From positions 5,330,859 through 5,394,858 of the forward strand of contig NC_091374.1 in the NCBI RefSeq assembly GCF_038502225.1: a stretch of 64,000 nucleotides of DNA, read 5' to 3'. Each line of letters starts with the position of its first letter. Position 1 is the first letter of the stretch. Below, piece after piece: positions 38,901 through 48,225 of the stretch. The position numbers and the translations under genes were made by a program. Origin of the DNA: Cherax quadricarinatus. Lineage: Eukaryota; Arthropoda; Malacostraca; Decapoda; Parastacidae. The notes under the pieces were generated by a model. It did not search any database and was not told the DNA's origin. It worked only from the letters and a program-made list of their open reading frames with translations.

Positions 38901-40429
38901 AGCAATCTTGGAGATGCAAAACAGGTTTCAGTTTCACCTGTGTATAGGAGGACAGAGTACCTCTTTGAGCAGTTGCTGGCTATCAGCCTTGCTACCTTGA
39001 TCTAAATGTTTGACATAGCCATTACAGTCTTCACCTTGTGAGAACCTCGATTGTTTACATCCCATTAAGATGGTTCCTCTATTTTTATTTTCTTCCCAAC
39101 TCGTGTTTCTTTCAGACTGCACTTTGTCTATTGCTATCACGTGGTTTTTGCTTGGGTAAGTAACACTTAGAAATATTAAGACTAGGTTTATTGCACTTTA
39201 ACACATGGAGGTGCTACTTTTTATGTTAATTCTTTCACAGTCCCTTACATAGATACAAGTTAATGATGCCAGTTCCACTCACTTAAATCTCTCTTAAGCA
39301 CAGTGCCCTCAAACATACTGTGAGCAGTAAATTTTAACCTAGGTGAAAGAATGGGTCTGTGCAGTGGGTGTGCATAGTTCTGTGCAAAAAAAAAAAAAAA
39401 AAAAAAAATCCCACAGAGTGCATGATTAGAAAAGCAAAGTCTGATTTTGTGTTTGGTTTAAAATAACTTGGAGATGTTTTCTAGGATGGTTTTATTGGCT
39501 GTTTCTTGGTATCATTTGATAGAATGGAAGACATACCAGCAGTAGTTTGATATAGGTCTCAAAGTGTTGGAAATGTAGGCCTCTCCCTACTGGTCTCATG
39601 GTTTTTACTAGTTCTGCTTTGATTATTTGGACAACCCAAACAACTAATTCTTGCTTGTATTTTATCTGAGAAATAGTGCAAAAACTGATTTTTGTATGAT
39701 TGATTCAAAATGAAAGGCAAGCGTTATATAGAAGAGGCCTGAGGACATTATTAACCCTTAGTGTCCAAACAGAGATCTATGTTTACGCGCGTAGCGCTCC
39801 GACCTTGATTTTCTCCATTTGAAAGCATGTAAAAAAAAAAAGTAGATGTATGTTCAGACAGTTTAATTGTTAATGAACAGAGGAAAGATTGCTTTTATGG
39901 CTGGAATGCCTACACTATTTTTTTACTCCTTTTTAAATTGGAATTGATGCGTAAAATTGCCCATTGACTGGGCAGTTTCTTGCATTCAACAGAATGGAAG
40001 GTATAGTATCGAGTTGGGTAGGAATTGGGTCCAATTGAGCAAAGGAATTAGCTTAAAATAAAACTCCAGTTGGGTGAAATCATAGATACATAAATTGTGT
40101 CAAACCTGCATAATTCCTTAAGTTTTCCATCAAATTTTGCATTAGCTTCAGAAAAAGATTCTACCATTTCAGAATTTTTTTGGAATCGTGACACTGTCAG
40201 CACTTTTAATTTCAGGGGTCACAGTGGTGAAAGAGTTAGTGTGTGTGTGTCCTGCTGATGCAGTTTTAATGTTGGAGCAAATTTTTCTTGTAACTTTTTA
40301 ATTTTTTTTAACAGGCATGTTCTGAAGGAGCGCCTAAACATCCCTCGGCATGTGAGCATTGGTTTTCAAGCTCATACAGACACAATGGTTAAGTCTGGAT
40401 CTACAGCCAAGAACAGGTTTACTGTCTGA
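21410..40429 (+). CDS. eIF4E: eIF4E, mRNA cap-binding translation initiation factor (five exons)
   Basis: Joined coding exons are 21410-21439, 25854-26044, 30055-30232, 37107-37246 and 40315-40429. They total 654 nt and 217 residues, the same length as the vertebrate protein. eIF4E binds the mRNA 5' cap and hands it to eIF4G in the eIF4F complex; 4E-BPs block that contact. Numbered from the first Met, cap-stacking Trp56 and Trp102, Glu103, Arg157, Lys159, Lys162 and Trp166 all fall at the vertebrate positions. So do HPL 37-39 and Trp73 of the eIF4G/4E-BP face and the MNK phosphorylation site Ser209. All introns have GT..AG ends and phases match across every junction. The start has a good context (CAACATGG). 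Introns are 4.4, 4.0, 6.9 and 3.1 kb and hold many transposons. This is the canonical paralogue. Confidence 0.97.
21801..21860 (+). repeat. CGCTGTAT..GTTTAGCGC module with (TAA)n tail
   Basis: CAGCGCTGTATAGCCCTTGT then GGTTTAGCGCTTCTG and ATAATAATAATAATTATT. The same module recurs at 43,181-43,230, 43,295-43,334, 43,944-43,990 and 44,025-44,060. The trinucleotide tail suggests the 3' end of a LINE or SINE. Confidence 0.6.
22030..22200 (-). mobile_element. LINE 3' tail remnants
   Basis: 22,035-22,110 reads, in reverse complement, as a worn copy of the tail seen at 46,880-47,010 (AAGTTTATTTAGGCACAGGT, then TTACCTATGATG). It is followed at 22,140-22,200 by a GGCTTCAATTCCATAGATCA segment that recurs, diverged, at about 58,258-58,300. 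Confidence 0.5.
22303..22593 (+). mobile_element. CR1-like LINE, 3'-terminal fragment
   Basis: Matches the end of the LINEs at 53,500-55,400 and 61,566-62,502. It encodes degraded versions of SVRGPRLFNCLP, FKLALDKHLKSVP and QPGCGS, followed by a diverged GGGCCACGGG..CCAGG tail. It has frame shifts and no reverse transcriptase part, so it is a dead 5'-truncated insertion. Confidence 0.8.
22670..22772 (-). mobile_element. LINE 3' tail fragment
   Basis: In reverse complement this gives GACCCTAGTGGAAACAAGTC and TTTTTTTGGGTTATC, the 3' tail family of the LINE at 45,365-47,015. No coding sequence remains. Confidence 0.65.
22970..23050 (-). mobile_element. LINE 3' tail fragment
   Basis: TTTAGGCACAGGTACACAAG then TTACCTAGGATAG is the start, in reverse orientation, of the same tail family. 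It is shorter and more diverged than its neighbours. Confidence 0.5.
23655..24050 (-). mobile_element. LINE 3' tail split by a SINE
   Basis: The two halves, 23,655-23,686 (AAGTTTATTCAGGTACAGGT) and 23,944-24,050 (ATTACCTAGGATAACCC, ATTTCCATTGGGGTCCTTG), rejoin into one copy of the tail seen at 46,880-47,010 when the SINE at 23,687-23,943 is removed. The LINE tail is therefore older than the SINE. Confidence 0.75.
23687..23943 (-). mobile_element. tRNA-derived SINE with CR1-like LINE tail
   Basis: Read on the minus strand, the head begins near 23,943. It has a Pol III A box TGGCCTGGTGG (23,922-23,932) and a B box GGTTCGATTCC (23,879-23,889) at tRNA-like spacing. A unique middle follows, and then a 70-bp tail almost identical to the 3' end of the CR1-like LINEs here (CGCGGGGGCGTTGACCCCCG). 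SINEs that borrow a LINE tail are mobilised by that LINE's reverse transcriptase, so this is a likely SINE/LINE pair. It is the only copy in the window with an obvious tRNA head joined to this tail. Confidence 0.88.
24918..25120 (-). mobile_element. Tigger-like MITE, 203 bp (copy 1)
   Basis: Bounded by TA on both sides. Termini CAGTGGACCCCCGGTTAACG and CGTTATGCGGGGGTCCACTG are inverted repeats. It is non-coding. A twin that I read as differing at only one base lies at 36,807-37,009, and the longer element at 60,861-61,548 shares the termini. Orientation is arbitrary. Confidence 0.9.
25854..26044 (+). CDS. eIF4E: eIF4E exon 2
   Basis: Residues 11-74, starting NDKQQQQRGEEE. It carries the acidic, low-complexity N-terminal arm, the HPLQNTWTLWFFK strand that forms the 4E-BP/eIF4G face, and the cap-stacking Trp of RTWEDC. 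It ends in FWA with two bases of the Ala codon before the donor GTGAGT. The acceptor is TTTCAG. Confidence 0.97.
26199..26378 (+). mobile_element. RTE-like LINE 3' tail with 9-bp TSD
   Basis: Flanked by AATGCATGA at 26,190-26,198 and 26,379-26,387. The body contains GTGTCGTAAGAGGCAACTAA and ends in GCCACCCTGCCTCAGTGGGA, a diverged form of the 3' end of the LINE at 30,352-33,224. No protein part remains. Confidence 0.75.
26495..29045 (+). mobile_element. I-clade-like LINE, 5'-truncated, with RT and RNase H
   Basis: A non-LTR retrotransposon inserted in eIF4E intron 2. It is flanked by the 14-bp target duplication AGAGGCTCAATCCC at 26,481-26,494 and 29,046-29,059, and it ends in an (AAG)n tail. 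Reverse transcriptase motifs are present: YRPITLLPCLGK, SGFREGRST, GVPQGSVLSPLIF and the catalytic YADD near 27,213-27,224. An RNase H domain follows from about 28,070, across frame shifts: VYTDGS, GELFAI, SDSQSSL and WVPAHVRIWGNE. A C-terminal CPWC zinc-knuckle remnant is at about 28,740. No apurinic endonuclease or ORF1 is present. Several frame shifts, including one in the pre-RT region, make it inactive. RNase H after RT fits the I group; the exact clade is not settled by eye. Confidence 0.93.
29060..30054 (+). other. Rest of eIF4E intron 2, no element recognised
   Basis: AT-rich DNA between the LINE and exon 3. A 64-codon open frame at 29,652-29,846 has no recognisable motif. The acceptor TTTACAG precedes exon 3. 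Confidence 0.7.
30055..30232 (+). CDS. eIF4E: eIF4E exon 3
   Basis: Completes the Ala74 codon and then reads LYNHIEPASHLK to NFWMEV (residue 133). It holds PMWEDE (Trp102 and Glu103, which hold the 7-methylguanine) and the GGRWLINLNKQQR strand. The donor is GTGAGT, phase 0. Its size of 178 bp equals that of the paralogue exon at 50,049-50,226. Confidence 0.97.
30352..33224 (+). mobile_element. RTE-like LINE, degenerate, split by a Tigger element
   Basis: Non-LTR reverse transcriptase remnant in eIF4E intron 3. Coding pieces in shifted frames include PLYKGKEDKIECKNY, VAFMDLEKAYDK, GCVMSPWLLYTF, LLFADDTVLL (catalytic FADD near 31,099), FRYLGVDVSADRSM, LCGCEAW and a C-terminal RWFRHVERM. Several stops and frame shifts make it dead. 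The 3' untranslated region is interrupted by the DNA transposon at 31,948-33,056. It resumes at 33,059 and ends in CCTGCCTCGGTGGGAGACAG plus poly(A) at 33,210-33,222. Shorter copies of this tail lie at 26,199-26,378, 48,377-48,440 and 59,345-59,386. The clade is inferred from motif style. Confidence 0.85.
31948..33056 (-). mobile_element. Tigger/pogo-like DNA transposon, internally deleted
   Basis: Inserted at TA, with termini CAGTGGAACCTCAAAAATCG and CGATTTTTGAGGTTCCACTG. Coding remnants are on the minus strand. From about 32,790 down it encodes MGPKKLASGTPVVEKVRN and then YESGARLVELARMYG, the N-terminal CENP-B-type helix-turn-helix. From 32,569 to 32,288 it encodes a C-terminal piece with SSKIKEICAK and RQGSSDSQAGPSG. 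The DDE catalytic domain between them is missing. It interrupts the LINE at 30,352-33,224 and so arrived later. Confidence 0.9.
33255..34326. mobile_element. piggyBac-like non-autonomous element, 1,072 bp
   Basis: Target duplication TTAA at 33,251-33,254 and 34,327-34,330. Termini CCCTTTGACTGTCG and CGACAGTCAAAGGG are inverted repeats. The TTAA site plus CCC/GGG ends are the piggyBac signature. No transposase is encoded; the interior is AT-rich with worn palindromic stretches. A decayed relative lies at 39,229-40,235. Confidence 0.88.
34385..35132 (+). mobile_element. Tigger-like element with N-terminal transposase remnant
   Basis: Inserted at TA. Termini are CAGTGGGACCTCGGCTTTC and GAAAACAGAGGTTCCACTG, with subterminal TTTTCGTCGAATT copies. 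From 34,681 it encodes MGSKKVPSASPLMKKVRN then FKKELVAKYESG, the start of a pogo/Tigger DNA-binding domain. The frame is lost by 34,830 at a GGTAGTGGTAGTGG repeat. No DDE domain remains. Confidence 0.88.
35270..35472. mobile_element. Tigger-like MITE, 203 bp, second family
   Basis: TA-flanked, with inverted termini CAGTGGTACCCTGAGTTTTG and AACTCGGGGTACCACTG. The interior (CCCATAAGGAATTATGTAAA, then CAGACCCCCAAA) is related to the MITEs at 24,918 and 36,807, although the termini have diverged. Confidence 0.88.
35796..36023. mobile_element. piggyBac-like MITE, 228 bp
   Basis: Ends CCCTTAAATGGTCCAAACG and GTTTGGACCATTTAAGGG, flanked by TTGA (a mutated TTAA) on the left and TTAA on the right at 36,024-36,027. 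The interior has repeated AAACGTGTAAAAAAA-like stretches and a long poly(T). It is non-coding. Confidence 0.8.
36417..36483 (-). mobile_element. CR1-like LINE/SINE tail fragment
   Basis: TACCTGGAGTCTACCTGGAG followed by a diverged GCTCCCGCAGCCTGGTCC core. An older copy of the 70-bp tail described at 261-330, here in eIF4E intron 3. Confidence 0.65.
36807..37009. mobile_element. Tigger-like MITE, 203 bp (copy 2)
   Basis: TA-flanked twin of 24,918-25,120. I see one base difference (GGTGATCG against GGTAATCG). It ends only 97 bp before eIF4E exon 4. Confidence 0.9.
37107..37246 (+). CDS. eIF4E: eIF4E exon 4
   Basis: Residues 134-180, LLLMVGEAFEDHSDEVCG then VVNVRSKGDKIGVW, ending ILKIG with two bases of the Gly codon. 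It carries Arg157, Lys159 and Lys162, which contact the cap phosphates, and Trp166, which reads the methyl group. The acceptor is ATTCAG and the donor GTAAGT. Confidence 0.97.
37247..39228 (+). other. eIF4E intron 4, first part, nothing recognised
   Basis: AT-rich intronic DNA. Small open frames near 37,852-38,067 and 38,062-38,256 show no motif or codon signal that I would call a gene. Poly(A) runs at 38,352 and 38,567 may be old retroposon tails. Confidence 0.65.
39229..40235. mobile_element. Decayed piggyBac-like element with nested MITE
   Basis: Diverged relative of 33,255-34,326. It shares AGAATGGGTCTGTG, the GATAGAATGG strings and the closing GTCACAGTGGTGAAAGAG end. TTAA precedes the left end at 39,225-39,228 and TTAG follows the right. 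A smaller element with CCCTTAGTGTCCAAAC and TTAA flanks sits inside it at 39,755-39,869. Confidence 0.6.
40315..40429 (+). CDS. eIF4E: eIF4E exon 5 (stop codon)
   Basis: Completes Gly180, then HVLKERLNIPRHVSIGFQAH and the tail KSGSTAKNRFTV followed by TGA at 40,427-40,429. Ser209 lies in KSGST, the MNK target context. The acceptor is TTAACAG. Confidence 0.97.
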
Positions 40430-41680
40430 CCCCCACAATGTTACATAGCCTCCAGTCTTATACATGTTTTACAGGCATGATAATCAGATTCTGTGCTGAG
40501 CTACTTCACATTTGTGGTGATGAGTTTATTTTGCAATTGAAATATAGGAAGAGGTGGCATTTCCAGATGAGCATGACATTTTCCATATTAGAAGATGCTG
40601 CAATACTAAATGGCTACCTTGATTTACTGTATTTAGTGTGAAAGCAATTTGGATATTTGGCACTGAATGGTTTACAAGTTTATATTATATATAAAGCATT
40701 AAATTGCTTTGCTGTTGAGATGCTTCATTTCCATTATCAAAAATTCAGAAATTTAATGGTCTGCAGTTAAAATGCAAAGTCAGTCCAATGTAGTACTAGT
40801 TGTGAAGCTCTGTAAAAAAAAAATTAAAAAATGAACTGATAAATTGGAAAAAAAGAAAAGCAGTTATAATTTTTCTGAACTTTGCATAACTTCATACTTA
40901 TGCACTTGCTCATGTTAATTGTTGCCTTGTTTATTAAAAGCAATGATATTAAATGTTTGCTTTCTTTGATATTTACTCAGTTATTATAATTTTACTCATA
41001 TAGTGGGTGGTTTATAATTTTGCAATAAATTGTCAACCATATCTGAATTTCAAAATTCATTTTTTCTTAATGAAGGAGGGGAGGGGGGGAAGAGGGTTTG
41101 GGTGAACAAAAAATTTTATTATTCATTTCACCCCCTCCTGTTTTTTTTTTTTTTTTTTTATTTTTTTTTTATCATCTCTGTAAAGGTGAAGTGTAAATGA
41201 AATGTACCTGCATTGTGCTGTGTAATGTAGTGGAACTGAGTAATATATAATGAGGTGACGAGTGCAGTGTGTAAGCTTTCCTGTTATTCGAGCCCTGCAG
41301 TGAGTTGGTAGCGTCGTGTAGAAACTTTTCTTTTGGTTGGAAGAAAATCACTGGTAGTTGGAACATTGCTAAGAGTTTCGTCAAAGGAACGATGGCTATT
41401 GTATAAGATGCACCGAAAGTTAATGCACATTAATATTTTGTTCCATTTCCAGAGATTTACATACGATGTGATTATTGCTCCTCGGTTGGCTTCTGTTAAC
41501 TTTGCTACCTTATTGCCTATAACTTTGTATTAAATGCTGGTTGGCTTATGACTCAGTCTAGTACCATCTAAAGTTAGGAGCCTTCTTTCAACTAATATAC
41601 CTCTGATAATCCTTTTGAAGGTCTTATGACATTTTGCAGAATTCTAAGTTTGTATATAAAGTTCTTGAATAATAAAGAAT
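40430..41680 (+). promoter_or_regulatory. eIF4E 3' UTR region with poly(A) signals
   Basis: No coding sequence. The AATAAA hexamers that could end the transcript are at 41,024-41,029 and 41,671-41,676. Which one is used cannot be told from sequence. A poly(T) run at 41,141-41,171 separates them. Confidence 0.5.
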
Positions 41681-44619
41681 CTGTACTTGTGACACTGCAT
41701 TAAATTGATACGATGAAATTAGTCACCACTGGTGGTAAACCAGCATAGTGAGAACTTTCAGTGGAGCCAAACTTGGGGTAAGTCACTGCGAATGGTACAG
41801 TGTAGAATGCAGCACCTATTGTTAGGAAAAGAGTGAAACCTGTGTGGAGGTCATGCAGTGGGACATTCAGTAACAACAAAAAAACCTCCCTTTTAATGGT
41901 TTTACATCTTTAACTACAGGTGTCTCGTTAAAATAACTGTTAAATTCTGTGATAGACCTTAATTTTATTACATGTACATATAAAAAGTTTTCAAGTTTGC
42001 TCTTTGGAGTTATCTTTTGAGGCAGAATGCTTTAGTTACCTATATTTATTTCTCATTTGTATGCAAGCACTGGAGTTTAATAATTTTGACTAATTTTCTT
42101 GTAAATGCAGCTGCAGAGTCACTGAGCTTGATGAAATTCCAATAAATTGATACAGTATTTGCATACCTATTTAATGACAGAATAGTCAAAAGGCCAAGTT
42201 ACAACTGAGAATTCAGTCGTGTCTGACATATCAGTGTGCCTATGGTAGGGGGGGTACAGTATTGTAGCAAGGGTTTTGTATGCGGTACTAAAGACATGTA
42301 GGTATGTTGAATATGTAAACTTGGTACTTTAAAAAAAATATATTGGCTTGATTAAAATTGCATTCTGGAATGGTGAATTTTAAAAAAAGCTTGATGTGGT
42401 TAATCATTTCATTGTAATTTTTCAGTTTTATGACTTATTGTTGCTCATTTTTCATAAGTAAGTGGTTTACTGGTTCTTCAAAAATAGTTTGAGAATTACC
42501 CAGTTGTGGGTCCATTTCAAGCTTTACTTAAATACATATTTTGTAACTTTATGATCTGATAATTAGTTGCCCTACACTCAAATTGTAATGAACAGACTGT
42601 GGGTCAACTAGTGAGAATCTGATCGGAGTATAGTAACATACATAAGGGACCCATAACTAGGACTTTTCTTTTTCCCAAGCCTTATAAACTGTGACTGACT
42701 TGGAAAGCATTTGATGTTATTTGTCAATTTATTAAGAATTTCTGAAGGTACTGCTATTTCTTACAAAATGTTAAAATTAAAAAAATGTATAATTCTAGAT
42801 ATCCTTTTCTAATAAATTTAAGTGTTAAGTAGTAGTTTGACAACCTTAAACACATTGTCATAACCAAAACTAATGGTGTGACTTGAGACATCCCCAGGAT
42901 GCATACTTTTGCATACTCTTATGCATCATTCATAATATCTACAACCCTTCAATGGAGGTTCCTTGATGCTGATGAGGGGCTCTTGATCTAGGGAACTGGA
43001 GGTGCTCCAATTCCCTGAATTAGCCTCCCCCCTCCTCTCCCACAACTGCCGTACAATCCCTACAGGTTTAGCACTCCATGATTATGATGATATTCCTAGT
43101 ATGCATCACTGGTAGATATACACCAATCACTAATACATACCCATCTTACCTTGGCCTTTCAACACTTTCTATTCAGGCTAAGCAGTGCTATATGACCCTT
43201 GAGGTTTAGCACTAGCTTTGAGTATAAAAATATCAAGGTTATGGAACTGAACATCATAAGTTATCTCCCTGCTTCCCCGGGTTTAGCACTTAATACAGCG
43301 CTGTATGACCCTTGTGGTTTTAGCACTATTATTTATCCACTTCTACCAGTACAAAATTCTAGTATATGACAAGCCTGCTGCACAGGCAAAAAGTTGCAGC
43401 ATTATGATACTTAAGTGTTGCAAAGTGTCTTGTATACATGTTGGTTATGCTGAATTTCTAGCAAGCACAAATTTTTACTGGGTTCCTGGAGACTGATGTT
43501 CAGGGTAATGAATGCCTAATAAGCCTCCTGGTTCACTATTCATGATCTGCCAACCTCCAACAAGTATGATAACACTTGGTTCAACCTGAAGCCACACTAC
43601 CATGGAGCTTTAACTTCCAAACCTTCAGTACACATTAAGGGTTCATTTACTGCCACAGCACATTTTTTGCAATAGATTATGGTATCTTAAAAAACAATGC
43701 TTTATATATAATGCATAAGCCAATATTAACAGAATACAAATACATAGAGGGATTTAGCATAGCTGTTGTGTGTTGGTTTCCTGGCAAAATTTGCAAGGGT
43801 TATTGAGATTTGACACTTTGGAGCATCATTATACAGCTATTATCCAGATTGTAATTCAATTCTGTATCTGGCTTACTTTATAATACAACTACAGTAACTC
43901 ATATAAGCAACATGTCAATGTCCCTTTCATAAGCATACTACATATTATTATTATAATCAAAAAGAAGCGCTAAGCCACAAAGGCTGAGCATACTACATAA
44001 CATTACATTAATTATAACCTTGTACTATTATTATAATAAAAAAGAAGTGCTAAACCTACTAATAAGTCACATTAACACTGAATGACCCATACTGGTTTAA
44101 TCTTTTGAATAGAGTACTGCAACTACGTATTTGTAGCTACAGGAGCAGAGCTCTGTTCATGGTATTCATTTTATCTTCAATAATTTCATTAATTTTTAGA
44201 ATCCACATGAAATTATACAACAAACAATTGAGCGTACCTACAGAAAATAGTGCCTGTAGCAAGCACTGAAACTGCCCCCATCCTAACATCCTACACCCTT
44301 CTTTTAGATGACTTTACCATAAAATCAGCTCCAAAATACAAGTCAAGCTCATTACATTTTTAATTAATAAATTATGGTACATGAAAATTACAACTGCACC
44401 TTCCTTGCTTTCACTGATGCAAACTGATCTATGATGCAACCCCTGCCCCTTCAAGTGGCGCCCAGGGTATGTGCCATACCTTAGGTACGCAACTGTAACA
44501 GATTACTGAAGATGGGACACAATGAGATTAGCTCTGCCCTGTAACTATAAACAGTTCTGTAGTCTCCACCTCCCCTTCCTCAAAAAAAAAAAAAAAGAAA
44601 CCAATACTCACCTATTTGT
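41681..44619. other. Intergenic region with repeat modules only
   Basis: Between the two convergent eIF4E genes. 42,950-43,090 holds a GGAACTGGAGGTGCTCCAAT..CCCTGAATTAGCC repeat end. 43,181-43,230, 43,295-43,334, 43,944-43,990 (-) and 44,025-44,060 (-) hold copies of the CGCTGTAT..GTTTAGC module with (TAA)n. I see no host gene. Confidence 0.6.
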
Positions 44620-44905
44620 GGATGCAGGGGTCAATTTGCAGCTCCTGGCCCTTCCTCTTTGCTGGTTGCTACTAGGTCCACACACTCCCTGCTCTAAGAA
44701 CTTTGTCATACCTCTCCTTAAAGCTATGTATGGATCCTTCCTCCACTACATCACTCTCCAGATTATTCCACATCTTGACCACTCCAGTGCTGAAATACTT
44801 CCTTACATCCCTGTGCCTCATCTGAGTTTTCAATTTCCAGTTGTGGCTAGCCCTTTGTTGCTGTGTCCCATCTCTGAAACATTCTTTCCCTGTCCATGTC
44901 AATTC
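44620..44905 (-). mobile_element. CR1-like LINE 3' fragment
   Basis: On the minus strand it encodes NWKLKTQMRHRDVRKYF then KMWNNLESDVVEEGSIHSFK, homologous to the C-terminus of the LINE at 51,144-53,410. It ends in that element's GGTCC..GCAACCAGC tail. Only the last ~80 codons survive. Confidence 0.85.
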
Positions 44906-45203
44906 CTCTCAGTATTTTATAAATCATTATTGTCCCCCCCCCCCGGCCCCATCCTTCCTTTCCTTCAGTGCAAGGTTATAATATACTAAACTGTACTATG
45001 TAAAATATATATGAAAATATAAAAGTGGCATTTATCATTTCTCCTAAACGAGTTATCATAGTTGCTACAAAGTAGGTTGACTTCAGAATTATACACTAAT
45101 CTGGTTAACAGTTTTTTTTATTTGAAATGCAGAATCTCAACCCTTGCACATTTTGGCATGAAACAACCTGGATAGCCAAATATTCCTCCCTTACCCATTA
45201 GTT

Positions 45204-45300
45204 TGTGTGTAGCAGTCAATAACAGCCTGGTTGATCAGGCCCTGATCCACTTCAAAGCCTGGTCATGGATCAGGCTGCAGGGGCATTGACACCCATTGCT
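45204..45300 (+). mobile_element. CR1-like LINE tail fragment
   Basis: GTGTGTAGCAGTCAATAACA then GCCTGGTTGATCAGGC and a worn GCAGGGGCATTGACACCC end. It matches the last ~100 bp of the LINEs ending at 55,400 and 62,502. Confidence 0.75.
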
Positions 45301-45364
45301 CACATAATAAATTTGTCCATCACCACTAATACCATACCGGAGGGGTTCATGGAGACCAGAGTTA

Positions 45365-47015
45365 CTCCTTCTTTCAACAAACCGGCCGTATCCCACCGAA
45401 GCAGTTACTCCTATCTTCAAGAAAAATAGTAAGTCTGATGTCAGCAACTATAGGCCTGTTAGTATACTCAGTGTAATATCCAAAATTCTAGAGAGGGCGA
45501 TGTACTGTCAAGTAGTTGAGTATCTTAATGACAACAACATTCTTCATAGGTACCAATCAGGCTTTAGGAGATCTTACTCAACCAACACCTCCCTAATTAA
45601 TCTGATGGATTACATGAGAACTGAAGTGCTGATAGGGAACCTCACAGGAATGGTAACCTTAGACTTGCAAAAGGCTTTCGATACTGTCAACCACAATATA
45701 TTATGTAAGAAACAAGCTATCAGCATAGGTTCCATAGAGTGGTTTAAGTCCTATCTTAGCAATAGGAAACAAATTGTCAAAAATCAACAAAACAGAATCA
45801 GGACCCCTGCTGACAGCATGTGTAGTTCCCCAAGGTAGTACGTATACGTATTCTGAGTCCCTTATTATTTCTATGTTATGTAAACGACATGACCATCAGT
45901 GTCAAGTACAAACTCCTACTGTATGTGGATGACAGTGTTCTGTTTGTGTCAGGTAAAGACTCACCAGATACAGCTAATGTAATAACACTAGAACTAGTGT
46001 CCTGCAACAAATGGTTTGTAGACAACAAACTATCGTTACACCTCGGGAAAACAGAAGCCATACTCTTTGGCACGAAACAAACTGAAAAGAGTAAATAATT
46101 TTAATGTCCGGTGTAATGGGAAACCCACCACTTCAGTTTCCTCAGTAAAATATCTGGGAATCCCCTTTGACCCATACATGTTAGAACTGATAGGGAACAG
46201 TGTAGTAAAGAAAGTGAATGCCAGACTAAAGTTCCTCTACAGACAAGCACAGTGTCTACCTACTGAGGATCACAGGACCCTATGTCTAGCCCTTATACAA
46301 TGTCATATGGACTACGCTTGCTCTTCGTGGTACTCTGCCTTGACAAAAAAATCAAAGATAAACTGCAAATCACCCGGAACAAAATTGTAAGATTCATCCT
46401 GAACCTGGGTCCAAGAGAACATGTAAGCCAGGATGAATTACAACAATTGGATATTCTGAAGTTGAAGACAGAGTAAAACAATTGAAGTTAAATAAAGTTT
46501 ATAAAAGTGCCCACAAACAGTATCCAGAATATCTTGCTGCCAATTCTGTCAAGACTGGGAACCAAAGCAATCATGGTACTAGGGAAAGAGAGCACAACTT
46601 TGTAGTACCTACAGTCAGTGGCCAGGCTTCAAACATCTATTATTGTACAGCAATAAAAGAATGGAATAGATTGCCTGCACATGTCAAAGCCAATCATAGC
46701 ATGAGCCAGTTCAAGAAGAGAGCCAAAAGGTACCTAACGAATGTAGCGACAAAGGGAGGAGAATGATTTTTCATTTTAGCTAACACACACGTAAATGTAA
46801 ATAACTCTTTTTACCTTATTCCTAGTATACCTCCTTTATTGCAGAACAATAATATATTATCTCCTTCATAGTATAATAATAAAGTATAAAAAAGACCCCA
46901 ATGGAAATAAGTCACTGACTTTTTTGGGTTATCCCAGGTTCTCTACACATAAGCTGTTATGTATGATAATTATAATCTATGTAACTATTTGCATATACCT
47001 GAATAAACTTACCCT
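45365..47015 (+). mobile_element. Non-LTR retrotransposon (CR1/Rex-like group), 5'-truncated
   Basis: Reverse transcriptase remnant in several frames: SDVSNYRPVSILSVISKILE, QSGFRRSYST, VTLDLQKAFDTVNHNIL, then LLYVDDSVLFV (catalytic motif as YVDD), KTEAILFG, VKYLGIPFDPYML and the C-terminus IKEWNRLPAHVKANHS. At least three frame shifts interrupt it. The 3' untranslated region has TTATTCCTAGTATACCTCC and a tail with ACCCCAATGGAAATAAGTCA, ending near ACCTGAATAAACTTAC. That tail identifies the solitary fragments at 20,600, 22,670, 22,970 and 23,655 as the same family. Confidence 0.85.
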
Positions 47016-47069
47016 CCAGGTATACCACATGTTTTATAGAAACTAGGAAAAAATATGTACTATATATAA

Positions 47070-47140
47070 GGAGGCCTGGTCACAGACCGGGCCGCGGGGG
47101 CGTTGACCCCCGGAACTCTCTCCAGGTAAACTCCAGGTAA
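47070..47140 (+). mobile_element. CR1-like LINE/SINE tail fragment
   Basis: GGAGGCCTGGTCACAGACCG followed by GGCCGCGGGGGCGTTGACCC and CTCCAGGTAAACTCCAGGTA. This is a clean 71-bp copy of the shared tail with no other part of either element. Confidence 0.85.
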
Positions 47141-48225
47141 TATTGTTCTTACTTATACCATATATTATTAATCAGTTATTTTAAAGCAAATATTCTTGAA
47201 ATGCTTAATTGGCGTAAGTAATACGTGTAAAAAGAAAATTTTTTTATTTGAAAAGTAGGTTGCCATAATATAACTATAAAGAAGTTAAATAATACAAAGT
47301 TAATTCTGATGGCATAATAAAACAGGATTTTACGGAAAATGCAAAACAAAAATTAGCAGATCTCATAGCAGTACATGTACTAGCTACAAGACCTTGCCAC
47401 ATGCACTTACTCTCATCCATAATGAATTACTTAATAAGCATCTTGTTTTACTTTCCTATGAAAATCAAAGAATCCTCATGAAATCTTTATATAACGTCAA
47501 AACTACAGAACAGAAATTATAATTGGTGCTTCTTGCTCACCATGTCACTCCCATTCCCATTTCATAGCTTCATTCTCAAATAAAGCCATCAACGAGTATG
47601 AAGAAGTCTAACCAAAGAAAATAAAACTGACATCTTTACCTATTAATAAATAAATTACCAAGCATCTGACCTAAGTCTTGAGTAAACTCAGTGATTCTTT
47701 TATTGCAAACTTCAGTTACCTAAATAACCATTATATATAACACAGCTGTATTACCTACACCCAGCAATAAAAAAAATAAAGGGGTAGCTGTTTTGACTAA
47801 GTTCCATTCTCTTGTACAGTATTAATACAGTACTCTACCTAGATTTTAAGAAATAAAACAAATACATTAGGGTAACACTGCATAATTAAAAATAGTCAAA
47901 ATACAATTAGGTGAAACAGTTTGATGTTGAAATATGCAACAAACATCACAATTTTATAATACCTTCTTCCATAAATAAGTTAATGTAAATCCCTGACTTA
48001 TATACTAACTTTGTACATAAAAATCTGACAAGTTTATAATGTAATACATGTATAAACAGCTTTATAAATACAAAAATAAAACAAATTTCATAATACTTTA
48101 CCTACTTACATTAATAGGAACAAGATTTTATTGATTTTGCACACATGCAAACCTTGATATCCCTTGACATGGCAGGAGTTGCACATGGAGGACTTCCTTT
48201 AGCATGGTACACTCATTTCTTCTTT
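47141..48225. other. Intergenic end with eIF4E-like 3' UTR on minus strand
   Basis: AT-rich DNA with no gene. On the minus strand AATAAA at 48,127-48,132 (TTTATT on the plus strand) lies about 95 bp past the stop codon of the second eIF4E gene and is its likely poly(A) signal. Confidence 0.55.

Noticed and set aside
44522..44989. 155-codon plus-strand frame
   Set aside because: It is antisense to a CR1-like LINE C-terminus whose minus-strand frame carries the conserved motifs.
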